The notes: generated by a model not told the origin, from the letters alone. Numbered from the stretch's first letter, positions 1 to 8,258 are shown. The stretch is DNA of 64,000 bases from Pistricoccus aurantiacus (GCF_042682565.1 NZ_JBHUIC010000030.1); one strand, 5' to 3'. Made by a program: numbers and translations.

Positions 1-2093
1 AGCGCGAACACCAGGTTCTGACGCATGACGTGATAGGCGCGCCGGGCAATGTCTCTGGCCTCGGTGATTCGGCTGATGCCCCCATTGGCGATGGCCACGC
101 TGGCCGCGGCGGTGGCGGTGCTGCTGGCTTCCGCCACGGAAATGCCGATTGCCGCCTGTGCCAGCGCCGGGCCGTCGTTGATGCCATCGCCGGCAAAGGC
201 GACGATGCCTCGAGTATGCTTGACGATCAAAGCCTTGGCTTCCGGGGTGCAATCGGCGTAGACCCGTTGTTCCGGGATACCGAGCCTGGCAGCGACTTTT
301 TGCGCGGGAGCCTGGGCGTCGCCGGTGACGATGGCGCATTCTATGCCATGATGATGCAGGCGTTGTATCGCCGCCGGTGCGTCTTCCCGCAGGCGATCCT
401 CCAGTACCAGAGTCGCCAGCCATCGTCCCGCCATCGCCAGTTCGACGCGCAGCTGAATGTCGGAACTCGTCGTCTCAGGAGTATTTTCGTCGTTACAGGC
501 GACGCCTTGCTGGCGCAGGAAGGCGCGGCTGCCCACCAAAATTCTGCCCCATTGGGGAACCTCGCGGCTTACCCCGCGCTGGTGGCGCTGGGCAGGAGCC
601 TCCGAAACCGCTGCAAGACTTTCGCCAGCGGCGGCGTGTAGCGCCCAGGCAATGGGGTGATCCACCCCTTGTTCCGCCCGGGCGGCCAGGGCGATCAGGG
701 TGGCGTTATCGAGAGAACAGTCGGCGCGTCTTTCGATACGCAGCAGCCCGAGCCGACCTTCCGTGAGGGTGCCGGTCTTGTCGAAGAGTATCCTGTCGAC
801 TCGCGCCAGGGTTTCCAGGGCTGCCGGATGACGAAACAGAATGCCCTGGCGAGCCGCCTGGCTGGCGGCGGCGACATAGGCTACCGGCACGGCGATGCCC
901 ACCGCGCAGGGGCAGGCCACCACCAGCACGGAAACCGCTCTCAGCACCGCCTCTTGAACGGGCAGGCCGATCAGCAGGCAGACAAGGCCGGTCAGAAGGG
1001 CGAGGGTCAGCGCCACCGGCACCACCCAGCGGGCGACGCTGTCCGCCAGGCGCTGGGTATCTCCCTTGGCGCCCGCCGCCTCGGCGATGCGCGCGCCGAT
1101 ACGGTCGATACGCCGCTGTCCGACGCCGGCCTCGACGCATAGAACGATGGGGCTGACCAGATTGACGCAGCCCGCTTCGACGGTGTCTCCGGCAGCGGCG
1201 GCCACCGGTAGCGATTCGCCGGTAAGTACCGCGCGATCCAGTTGAGTGCTGCCTTCCGTCAGACGGCCATCCAGCGGCACTCGCTGACCCGCGGCAATGC
1301 GAATCAGCGCTCCGGGTGGCACTCGATCCGCATTCACCCTATGCCACTCACCGTTTTCTTGCCGCCAATCGGCGGTTTCCGGCAGAGTGTCCTGCAGGGC
1401 GTTGATGGCCTGGGCCGCGTGGCGCAGGGTGCGGGTCTCGATGAATCGTCCCAGGGTCAACAGACTGACCAGCATCACCGCGGTATCGAAGTAGACGTGA
1501 GCCTGGCCTTGGTAGAGCTGCCAGATCGACAGCATCAAGGCGGCGGTGGCGCCGATACCGACCAGGGTATCCATGCCCGGCACGCCGATGCGCAGGGTAC
1601 GCCAGCCCGCCAGCAGGATCGGCCCGCCGGTGAAGGCCACCACGGGCAGCGACGCGATACCGGCGCTCAGGGCGATCCACCAGCCACCGGAGGAAGTGGC
1701 GATACCGCCGCTGTCGATATACAGCAGTAGCGACAGCAGCATGGTCCACATGCCGAAGAAGGCCGCCAGGGCCAGGCGGATACCGAGCCCTTCGACATGG
1801 CGGTCGATACGCGAGAGGGTTTCCTCCGCGCTCATCGGTGGCCCCAGACGATAGCCGAGCCGACGGACCCGACGAGCCAGCTCACGCAGTTGCAGACGCG
1901 CCGGATCCCAGCGCACCAGGGCGGTGGAGGTGGCGAAGCTGACGCCGACTTCGCTGACCCCCGGGGTTCGCTGAATTACCTGCTGCGTGGCGGCGGCGCA
2001 GCTGGGGCACCATAGCCCCTCGATGGAAAGCAGCGCGTGCCCGCTTTCCTGCAGGGCGTCGAGTTCGGCGGCGTACTTGACGCGGCGCTCCAT
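1..2093 (-). CDS. CcoI/FixI-like copper-transporting P1B-type ATPase (3' end outside window)
   Basis: The reading frame is open from the ATG at 2093 to the window edge (697 codons, no stop), so the C terminus is missing. An N-terminal heavy-metal-binding domain carries CPSC at residues 29-32. About eight membrane segments follow the usual P1B plan, with the phosphatase loop TGES near 291, the membrane ion site CPC near 394-396, the phosphorylation motif DKTGT near 438, and GDGINDGPAL near the end of what is visible. The gene lies 35 bp downstream of the TsdA-like gene and is the last visible gene of the CcoN/CcoO operon. By family knowledge, CcoI-type pumps supply copper for assembly of the oxidase CuB site, and that is the likely role here. 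A general copper exporter is the alternative, but a second, better CopA candidate exists at the right edge. Confidence 0.88.
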   Translation of the reverse strand, partial: MERRVKYAAELDALQESGHALLSIEGLWCPSCAAATQQVIQRTPGVSEVGVSFATSTALVRWDPARLQLRELARRVRRLGYRLGPPMSAEETLSRIDRHVEGLGIRLALAAFFGMWTMLLSLLLYIDSGGIATSSGGWWIALSAGIASLPVVAFTGGPILLAGWRTLRIGVPGMDTLVGIGATAALMLSIWQLYQGQAHVYFDTAVMLVSLLTLGRFIETRTLRHAAQAINALQDTLPETADWRQENGEWHRVNADRVPPGALIRIAAGQRVPLDGRLTEGSTQLDRAVLTGESLPVAAAAGDTVEAGCVNLVSPIVLCVEAGVGQRRIDRIGARIAEAAGAKGDTQRLADSVARWVVPVALTLALLTGLVCLLIGLPVQEAVLRAVSVLVVACPCAVGIAVPVAYVAAASQAARQGILFRHPAALETLARVDRILFDKTGTLTEGRLGLLRIERRADCSLDNATLIALAARAEQGVDHPIAWALHAAAGESLAAVSEAPAQRHQRGVSREVPQWGRILVGSRAFLRQQGVACNDENTPETTSSDIQLRVELAMAGRWLATLVLEDRLREDAPAAIQRLHHHGIECAIVTGDAQAPAQKVAARLGIPEQRVYADCTPEAKALIVKHTRGIVAFAGDGINDGPALAQAAIGISVAEASSTATAAASVAIANGGISRITEARDIARRAYHVMRQNLVFA

Positions 2094-2128
2094 GCGTTAA
2101 CGTCGATTCATGCTGGGGCTGATACTTT

Positions 2129-3286
2129 CTAAGGTTGATTCATGGCGGACATGCCGGCGGCCTGTTGGGACTTGACGAAGCGCTCCCAGCGCTCCGGGGT
2201 GGCGCCTTCTCCCAAGGTGATGCCGTGGATCGTCTCACCGTAATAGTCCATGTGCTGGTGATACTTGTCCTTGGCTTCCTCGACGCTCATCTTGCCGTCC
2301 GCCTGACGGGGGTCCGCCGGCCGCGGGAAGCTGTTGATGTAGGCGGCCACGTCCCAGGCTTCCTGATCGCTCAGGCTATAGGGCTTGCCCAAGGGCATGT
2401 TGGCCTTGATGAAGCCCGCGGCGGTATTGACCCGGTGCATGCCGGCCCCCCAGTTGAAGGAGTTCGGCCCCCAGAGAGCCGGGAAGATATAGCGACCGTT
2501 GAGATCCTTCTGGCCCTGGCCATCGAGGCCGTGACAGACCGCGCAGTTTTCCGTGAATACCTTCTCGCCCCGCTGCCAGTCGTAGCCGAGATCGGTCTCG
2601 TCCGGGGTCGGAAAGCCACGGCCCGGCATGTCCTCATTGATTGGTGCGCCGTCCCCCAGCCAGTAGAAATAGCTCTGCAGATCCTTGTAGACCTGATGTC
2701 CTGGCGGGGGCGGGCCGCCGCTGGAGGAATCAGGGGCATTCATGGAATAGGTAAAGCAACCGTTGATACGGTCCTCCATGGTATTGATCATCTTGTTCTT
2801 GCCGCGATAGGCCGGATAGTTGTTGATGGCCGCCCACATCGGCGCGGAATGCTCCTTGCGGCCGCCATCCAGGTGGCAGTTGGCGCAGGCCAGCTCGTTG
2901 CCGACGAACTGCCGGGCGTTGGTACCGGAATTGAAGAAAATCTCGCGGCCACGACGCACCGCCTCGCCGAATTCGTCATCCGGGATTTCGTGCTCTTGAG
3001 GCGGCTGAAAATAGCCTTCCGGGCCGGTCGGCGGTCTGGGTGCCTCGGCCTTGGGGTCGTTCTGCCAGGCGGCACGCTGCGCCGCCAATTCCTTGCGCGC
3101 CTCCAGGGCGATCCGGGCGTTCTCCTCTGCCTGGCTTGGCCGAGTTTCCGGACCGGTGATGAAGGGCAGCAGATTGTAATCCGCCACCAGGGCACCCACG
3201 GCAAACAAGACCACCGCGCCCACGCCGGCGTAGGCAAAACGCCGCTTGGCAGAGCGTTTCATCCGCGGCGAGTTGTCGTCATTCAT
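2129..3286 (-). CDS. tsdA: TsdA-like dihaem cytochrome c (probable thiosulfate dehydrogenase), membrane anchored
   Basis: This 385-residue protein has one N-terminal membrane segment (about 17-37) and two haem c sites: CANCH (134-138) and CAVCH (248-252). The tract around RINGCF places a cysteine at 177, 39 residues after the first haem histidine. TsdA enzymes have an unusual thiolate axial haem ligand in this region. NMPLG (Met297) is a good axial methionine for the second haem. The order of motifs (haem 1, RINGCF, haem 2, FPALWG, GAGM, NMPLG) fits thiosulfate dehydrogenase, which joins two thiosulfates to tetrathionate in the periplasm and releases two electrons. The start overlaps the end of the upstream dihaem cytochrome gene by 8 bp. 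A different TsdA-family dihaem protein is possible. Most TsdA proteins are soluble, so the N-terminal anchor is a small oddity. Confidence 0.8.
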   Translation of the reverse strand: MNDDNSPRMKRSAKRRFAYAGVGAVVLFAVGALVADYNLLPFITGPETRPSQAEENARIALEARKELAAQRAAWQNDPKAEAPRPPTGPEGYFQPPQEHEIPDDEFGEAVRRGREIFFNSGTNARQFVGNELACANCHLDGGRKEHSAPMWAAINNYPAYRGKNKMINTMEDRINGCFTYSMNAPDSSSGGPPPPGHQVYKDLQSYFYWLGDGAPINEDMPGRGFPTPDETDLGYDWQRGEKVFTENCAVCHGLDGQGQKDLNGRYIFPALWGPNSFNWGAGMHRVNTAAGFIKANMPLGKPYSLSDQEAWDVAAYINSFPRPADPRQADGKMSVEEAKDKYHQHMDYYGETIHGITLGEGATPERWERFVKSQQAAGMSAMNQP

Positions 3287-4136
3287 GATTGGCGCTCCCT
3301 TGTTGACTGGAGGTAGTCCATCCGACGGCAGGAAGTTGGCCGGGAGCCGGGGTTTCGAGCCGTAGCTGCTGGCCGGGAGGCGCGGGTAGCGAGGCCAGAT
3401 AGTCCGCCACGGCGCGCATGTCGTTCACGGAAAGCGCCATGGCGACGCTGTGCATCAGCTTGATCGGTGAATTGGCCCGACTGCCGTTCTTCCAGTTGGC
3501 GAGCTGGTTATAAGTATAGCTGGGATGCTGTCCCGCGAGCGCTGGAAAGGCCTGGCCGACACCCCAGCCGGAAGAACCGTGGCAGCTGTAGCAGGCCGGC
3601 ACGTCGAGGCTCCAGTCGCCTTGCAGGGCAAGCTCCCGACCACGCTCGAGATCGCCGCTGAGACTCGGCCTGGCGCTGCTGGGAGCGTCCATCTCGGCGT
3701 AATACCGGCCAAGCGCCGCCATCTGCTGGTCCGTGAGTCCCTGAACGACATAGCGCATGTTGTGGTTGAGGCGTCGTCCCTTGGCGTAGTCGTGCAACTG
3801 CTTGACGAGATAGCCCGCGGGCAGTCCCGCCAGACGCGGCACGTTCTCGGCGCCCTGGCCTTGATCGCCGTGACAGGAAGCGCAGGCCCAGCTGTCGTCG
3901 CTGCCCTTGCCGATCAGTGTCTCGACGCTCTTTACATCTGCCTGCAGGGCCTGGCGGGCGTAGTAAAGGGCGGCCAGGGGCGGTTCATCGGAGCTTGCCT
4001 GAGTCGCCGGGTTCTCGTCAGCGACGCGCTCGCTTGGGTTCGTGTCCTGCGCCTGGATCGAGGAAGCCAGCCAGCCGCCGGCAAGCAGTAGCGCCGTGAC
4101 GCCGGCGAGCCGATAGAGAGTCTGAAGAAACCGCAT
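3279..4136 (-). CDS. Dihaem cytochrome c4-like protein (candidate TsdB electron acceptor)
   Basis: The protein has 285 residues with a hydrophobic N-terminal export sequence (about 10-28) and two c4-type halves: CASCHGDQGQG at 85-95 and CYSCHGSSGWG at 182-192. Each half is followed by a LAG(L/Q)-type loop and candidate Met ligands (near 127 and 228-233). Cytochrome c4 family proteins act as periplasmic electron shuttles to terminal oxidases, and TsdB, the natural acceptor of TsdA, belongs to this family. The gene sits directly before the TsdA-like gene with an 8-bp overlap, the arrangement expected for a TsdB-TsdA pair. Its start codon overlaps the stop of the preceding cytochrome gene by one base. 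The TsdB assignment rests on context. Cytochrome c4 family membership itself is clear. Confidence 0.82.
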   Translation of the reverse strand: MRFLQTLYRLAGVTALLLAGGWLASSIQAQDTNPSERVADENPATQASSDEPPLAALYYARQALQADVKSVETLIGKGSDDSWACASCHGDQGQGAENVPRLAGLPAGYLVKQLHDYAKGRRLNHNMRYVVQGLTDQQMAALGRYYAEMDAPSSARPSLSGDLERGRELALQGDWSLDVPACYSCHGSSGWGVGQAFPALAGQHPSYTYNQLANWKNGSRANSPIKLMHSVAMALSVNDMRAVADYLASLPAPPGQQLRLETPAPGQLPAVGWTTSSQQGSANHE

Positions 4137-4822
4137 TAACCGTCCTCCTCGTTGGTGGCGGTGCGGGTGCTGGAGCGGGTCGAGGCGGGAATGCCGAAGG
4201 CATCCGCAAGGGCCGCGCCGCCCTCCCAGGGGCCGGTACGTTCGGCGAAGCGCTGGCGCTGCTCGGCGACGGTCTGCGCCTCGATAGCGGGAGCCTGATT
4301 GCCCCAGCTTTCGCGCACGTAGCTCAAGATCGCTGCGATCTGATCATCTTCCAGATCGCGTCCGAAGGTGGGCATGCGTCCGCGATAGGTGTTGCCAGCC
4401 ACTTCGATTTCCCCCTGGATGCCAAACAGTAGAATGTTGATCGGCACTTCCGCATTCGCCAGCACATAGCGCGACTGTCTCAGCGGTGGAATCGCGTTGG
4501 CGATGCCGGAGCCGTTGTTCTGATGACAGGTGGAGCAGTGGGTGACGAACAGCTGTCGGCCATCCTGAGCGGCGGGTTCCATTGCCGACGACAAGGGTTC
4601 GTCCGCGCCGGTGGGGCCCTGGGCTACCTCGGGTTTCGAATCCGCCATCTGGCTGGTGGTCACCAGGGTGATAATGCCCCATACCGTAAGGGCCAAGGCA
4701 ATGGCAATTATCGGCCAGGGAATGGGGTTCTGCGCCTCGTAGGGTTCGAAGTCCTGGCTGGCGGTTCCCGAAATGGAGGCGATCCGGGATTTCTTGGGCG
4801 AAGAGTGTTTCGTGTCGCTCAT
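4136..4822 (-). CDS. Membrane-anchored monohaem cytochrome c of the cbb3-like oxidase operon
   Basis: The protein has 228 residues: a hydrophilic N terminus, a single membrane segment at about 34-55, a linker, then one class I cytochrome c domain with CSTCH at 96-100 and a likely axial methionine at 150 in RMPTFG. The start codon overlaps the ccoO stop (ATGA). It takes the position that CcoP (two haems, about 300 residues) has in a standard ccoNOQP operon but carries only one haem, and no CcoQ gene is present. It is probably the third subunit or the dedicated electron donor of this oxidase. The C-terminal 60 residues are low in recognisable motifs. Confidence 0.78.
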   Translation of the reverse strand: MSDTKHSSPKKSRIASISGTASQDFEPYEAQNPIPWPIIAIALALTVWGIITLVTTSQMADSKPEVAQGPTGADEPLSSAMEPAAQDGRQLFVTHCSTCHQNNGSGIANAIPPLRQSRYVLANAEVPINILLFGIQGEIEVAGNTYRGRMPTFGRDLEDDQIAAILSYVRESWGNQAPAIEAQTVAEQRQRFAERTGPWEGGAALADAFGIPASTRSSTRTATNEEDG

Positions 4823-5436
4823 GAACCCTCCTTGGTCACGAAGCCGTTGTCCCTGAGCTCGACTTTCTCCGCCGGATAGGTGCGATCCAGACTCAACAGG
4901 TAATCCGCCAGATCCAGCGCTTCCTGCTTGGCGACGATCACCTTGCCTTCCGGGCGAAATCGCGCCGGCACCGGCACCACCACGTCATCCGCCGCCGCCC
5001 GGTCCTTGGCTTCGAACAGGAAGGGATAGGCGGGCATGATGCTTTCCGGCACGATCGCCCGGGGCTGATAGAGATGGGTCAACTGCCAGCCCCGGGAGGG
5101 CAGGCGCGCACCGACGTTGAGAATATCCGGTCCGGTACGCATGGTGCCGAGCAGGTGGGGCTCGTCGTAAACATAATCCGCCGGGGTGGAGGGGCGGCCC
5201 CAGCCGCGCAATACATCCGGCGCCTGTTCCGGAGAGCGAGGCTGCTGGGAATGGCAATAGACGCAGCCCAGACCCACGTATTGACTGCGCCCGCGCTGCT
5301 CCGCCTGGGTGTAGGGCTCGAGTTCCCCGGGGGCGTCGATGGTGCGAATCTGCATCGCCGGGCCCGCCACCAGGAACAGAGTGGCAAAGGCCAGCAGTGC
5401 CAAGGCGATGACGATAAGAGGTAGGACGCGATTCAT
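4819..5436 (-). CDS. ccoO: cbb3-type cytochrome c oxidase subunit II (CcoO)
   Basis: The protein has 205 residues with an N-terminal membrane anchor (about 5-26) and one haem c site, CVYCHSQ at 58-64. This matches the CcoO signature in which haem binding is followed by SQ. Met134 in ESIMPAYP is the conserved axial ligand region of CcoO. CcoO passes electrons from soluble or anchored cytochromes c to the CcoN haem b. An AGGAG motif precedes the ATG by about 8 bp, and only 2 bp separate this gene from ccoN. The stop overlaps the next cytochrome gene, which implies translational coupling. Confidence 0.9.
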   Translation of the reverse strand: MNRVLPLIVIALALLAFATLFLVAGPAMQIRTIDAPGELEPYTQAEQRGRSQYVGLGCVYCHSQQPRSPEQAPDVLRGWGRPSTPADYVYDEPHLLGTMRTGPDILNVGARLPSRGWQLTHLYQPRAIVPESIMPAYPFLFEAKDRAAADDVVVPVPARFRPEGKVIVAKQEALDLADYLLSLDRTYPAEKVELRDNGFVTKEGS

Positions 5437-5438
5437 GG

Positions 5439-7028
5439 TCAGGCTCCTGTCTGTGTCGAGGCGACGTTGGATGCGGAACCCGCTCGCGAATCCTCGCGCT
5501 TGCCGAGCAGCAGTGCGAAGACGTTATAGGCGAAGACCAGATGGCCCAGGGTCATCAGACTGCCGCCGATGGAACGCCCGGTCAGATAGGGAATCGTCAG
5601 CTGCATGCTTTCGATGAAATCCCGGGTCGGGTCGAGCATCGCCATGCCCTGCAGCCAGCCGCCCAGGGTCAGGGAGACGAAATACACCGTGAAGCCCGCG
5701 GCTACCAGCCAGAAGTGCAGGGCGATCATGGCCCGGGACGGCCAGGGACGACCGGTAAGGCGCGGCAGCAGGTAGTAGATGGCGCCGAACAGTACCCAGG
5801 CGACGAAGGCATAGGCGCCCAGGTGAGCGTGGCCCACGGTGTAATGAGTGAAATGCACGATGGTATTGAAGGCCCGCACCGCCTCCAGGGAACCCTGCAA
5901 AGAGGCCAGGGTATACATGATGGCGCCAAGGGCGATGAAACGCAGCGGCAGGCTTTCGCGCCAGGCCCACAGATTGCCGAGGCTCAGGGTGTGCTGGTTG
6001 ATGGCCACGGCGAGCACCGACACCACCATCATCACCGACTGCACCACGGAAAGGGACACGACCCAGGTAGGAATCGGGCCGCCGATCAGATGGTGCATGC
6101 CCACCTGGCTGTAGAACAGCGCCAGGGCCCAGAAACCCAGCAGCGACAGCCGATAGGAGTAGATCGGCTTGCCGATGATCTTGGGAATGAAATAGTAGGC
6201 CGCCCCCAGGCCCAGCGGGGTCAGCCACAGCCCCAGCACGTTATGGGCGAACCACCAGTTGGTGGTGGCCTGCTGAGCGCCGGCGTGCACTCCGGGAAGG
6301 TTGGCGAGAAGAAACAGCGCCGGAAACCACAAGAGCGCCGCCATGTAGTACCAGCCGGTCACGTAGATATGGTGCACGTTCCGCGCCGCGGCGGTGTACA
6401 GGAGCGAGGCGGCCATCAGGGCGCCGGCGATGGCCAGGCCGATATCGATCTGCCAGGGGATTTCCAGCCATTCCAGGCCGTCGGTCCAGCCGAAGGCGAT
6501 GGCGGTCACCCCCGCAGCGACGCAGATATTCCACAGGATGGCGCCGCCCATGGCCAGCTCGACGCGCTCGAGCGAGGTCTTGAAGATGGTCGGCACCAGC
6601 CACATGGCGGCGCCGATGCCGCCCACGGAGAGAAAGCCGTAGATCACCGAATTCAGGTGCATGGTGCGCATGCGCCCGAAGGTCATAGGAGCGCTTCCGG
6701 TCAGCCAGTCCGGGAGATGCATCTTCAGGGAGGCGATGACGCCGAAGACCGAGCCGAACACCAGCCACAGCACGGCGGTGACGAACATGGTCAACAGCAG
6801 CCGGCGCCAGGCCGGCGTCATGCGCGAGTCTTCTTCCGTGGAGGCAGTGGCGCTGCGCTTGGCGGTAGGGTCATCCAGTCGGCCCTCGTCGCCTTCCTCG
6901 AAGATGGTCTTGGCGTCTTCCTGGGTGACGTTGAACTGACGAGTGGAAATCGCCCAGATCAAGGCGGCGACCGCCAGCAGCGAGGCGGCGAAGCTGAATG
7001 CCAGGAGCGTGCCGATGGTGAGTGTCAT
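5439..7028 (-). CDS. ccoN: cbb3-type (C-family) haem-copper oxidase subunit I with N-terminal CcoS-like domain
   Basis: The protein has 529 residues. The oxidase core (about 75-510) keeps the ligands of a working enzyme: His124 and His400/His402 for the haems, His262 and His312-His313 for CuB, and Tyr306 six residues before the His pair, where C-family oxidases carry the cross-linked tyrosine. The core would reduce oxygen to water at the cytoplasmic membrane. Before it, residues 1-52 form an extra module: a membrane helix, then IWAISTRQFNV and an acidic tail IFEEGDEG. This closely resembles CcoS/FixS, the small oxidase-assembly protein that works with CcoI. The loop after His313 (LIGGPIP) differs from the HYTALP-type loop of standard CcoN. 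This is the first gene of the operon. Function as an oxidase is well supported; the CcoS relationship is from motif resemblance only. Confidence 0.9.
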   Translation of the reverse strand: MTLTIGTLLAFSFAASLLAVAALIWAISTRQFNVTQEDAKTIFEEGDEGRLDDPTAKRSATASTEEDSRMTPAWRRLLLTMFVTAVLWLVFGSVFGVIASLKMHLPDWLTGSAPMTFGRMRTMHLNSVIYGFLSVGGIGAAMWLVPTIFKTSLERVELAMGGAILWNICVAAGVTAIAFGWTDGLEWLEIPWQIDIGLAIAGALMAASLLYTAAARNVHHIYVTGWYYMAALLWFPALFLLANLPGVHAGAQQATTNWWFAHNVLGLWLTPLGLGAAYYFIPKIIGKPIYSYRLSLLGFWALALFYSQVGMHHLIGGPIPTWVVSLSVVQSVMMVVSVLAVAINQHTLSLGNLWAWRESLPLRFIALGAIMYTLASLQGSLEAVRAFNTIVHFTHYTVGHAHLGAYAFVAWVLFGAIYYLLPRLTGRPWPSRAMIALHFWLVAAGFTVYFVSLTLGGWLQGMAMLDPTRDFIESMQLTIPYLTGRSIGGSLMTLGHLVFAYNVFALLLGKREDSRAGSASNVASTQTGA

Positions 7029-7074
7029 GAGGCCTCCGGTTGAAAGCTGATGCCTGGATGCGACCGGTTGATCT

Positions 7075-7106
7075 AAAAAATGCCTTCTCGCAAACGCAAG
7101 AAGGCA
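7075..7106 (-). terminator. Rho-independent terminator after tdh
   Basis: TGCCTTCT (7081-7088) and AGAAGGCA (7099-7106) form a perfect 8-bp stem with a 10-nt loop. On the minus strand the stem is followed directly by six T (7080-7075). It ends the nhaC-kbl-tdh transcript, about 125 bp beyond the tdh stop and 47 bp before the ccoN start. Confidence 0.8.
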
Positions 7107-7164
7107 AAAAGGACGATGTCGAGTAGTGCAGCGGTCACGGTGTTGCGGTAGTTGGTTATAACCT

Positions 7165-7193
7165 TATATAGCTTGCTTATTAACTTAACGCAA
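7165..7193 (-). promoter_or_regulatory. Possible sigma70-like promoter upstream of ccoN
   Basis: On the minus strand TTGCGT (7193-7188) and TATATA (7170-7165) are separated by 17 bp, a partial match to -35/-10 consensus in an AT-rich stretch unlike the GC-rich surroundings. A transcript from here would have to read through the hairpin at 7075-7106 to reach ccoN, so this is only a candidate. Confidence 0.3.
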
Positions 7194-7232
7194 TGCGCCG
7201 CCGTTGCACAACGTCAAGGACTCTTGCAAGGC

Positions 7233-8258
7233 TCAACTCCACTCCAGCACTACCTTGCCGGATTTGCCGGACCCCATCACCTCGAAACCTTTCTCGAAAT
7301 CGTCGATAGGGAAGCGGTGGGTGATAAGCGGCGTCAAGTCCAGACCGGACTGAATGAGGCTTGCCATCTTGTACCAGGTCTCGAACATTTCCCGACCGTA
7401 GATGCCTTTGACGGTCAGACCCTTGAAGATCACCTTGCTCCAGTCGATGGTCATCTCTCCCGGAGGAATGCCGAGCATGGCGATCTTGCCGCCGTGGTTG
7501 ATCACGTCGAGCATCTGGTTGATCGCCGCGGGCACCCCGGACATTTCCAGCACCACGTCGAAGCCTTCGCTCATGTGCAGGTCCGCCATGACGTCCTGGA
7601 GGTTTTCCCGGGACACGTTGACGGTACGGGTGGCGCCCAGTGTCTTCGCCATGTCCAGGCGGTAGTCGTTGATATCCGTGATCACCACGTGGCGGGCGCC
7701 GATATGCCGGGCCACCGCCGCTGCCATGATGCCGATGGGACCGGCGCCGGTGATCAGCACATCCTCGCCCACCAGATCGAAGGCGAGCGCCGTGTGCACC
7801 GCGTTGCCGAAGGGATCGAAGATGGCCGCCAGGTCGTCGGAAACTTCATCCGGCAGCTTGAACAGGTTGTAGGCAGGCAGCGTCATGTACTCGGCGAAGG
7901 CGCCGGGACGATTGACCCCCACGCCGACGGTGTTGCGGCACAGGTGGCGCCGTCCCGCCCGGCAGTTGCGACAGTGGCCGCAGGTTATGTGGCCCTCCCC
8001 GGAAACCCGGTCGCCGATCTCGAAGCCGCGCACTTCCTGGCCCAGCTCGACGATTTCCCCGGAATATTCGTGGCCGGTCACCATGGGCACCGGCACGGTC
8101 TTTTGCGACCACTCGTCCCACTGATAGATATGGATATCGGTACCGCAGATCGAGGTGCGATGAATCTTGATCAGCACGTCGTTATGGCCGACTTCCGGCA
8201 CCGGCACGTCGGTCATCCAGATACCGGGTTCCGACTTGAGCTTGGCAAGGGCTTTCAT
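7233..8258 (-). CDS. tdh: L-threonine 3-dehydrogenase
   Basis: This is a zinc-dependent medium-chain dehydrogenase of 341 residues, the usual length for Tdh. The catalytic zinc ligands are Cys38, His63 and Glu64; the structural zinc is held by Cys93, Cys96, Cys99 and Cys107. The NAD-binding motif is GAGPIG in the middle of the chain. It oxidises L-threonine to 2-amino-3-ketobutyrate, which Kbl then cleaves to glycine and acetyl-CoA. Its start overlaps the kbl stop by 4 bp (ATGA), so the two enzymes are translationally coupled. A clear terminator follows at 7075-7106. Confidence 0.95.
   Translation of the reverse strand: MKALAKLKSEPGIWMTDVPVPEVGHNDVLIKIHRTSICGTDIHIYQWDEWSQKTVPVPMVTGHEYSGEIVELGQEVRGFEIGDRVSGEGHITCGHCRNCRAGRRHLCRNTVGVGVNRPGAFAEYMTLPAYNLFKLPDEVSDDLAAIFDPFGNAVHTALAFDLVGEDVLITGAGPIGIMAAAVARHIGARHVVITDINDYRLDMAKTLGATRTVNVSRENLQDVMADLHMSEGFDVVLEMSGVPAAINQMLDVINHGGKIAMLGIPPGEMTIDWSKVIFKGLTVKGIYGREMFETWYKMASLIQSGLDLTPLITHRFPIDDFEKGFEVMGSGKSGKVVLEWS

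Noticed and set aside
5541..7043. 500-codon open frame on the plus strand opposite ccoN
   Set aside because: Same reason: the minus strand encodes an oxidase with all metal ligands in place, and the plus-strand product is a low-complexity shadow.
7067..7080. TTGATCTAAAAAAT as an FNR/ANR box for ccoN
   Set aside because: Only the TTGAT half-site matches; the second half (AAAAT against ATCAA) does not.
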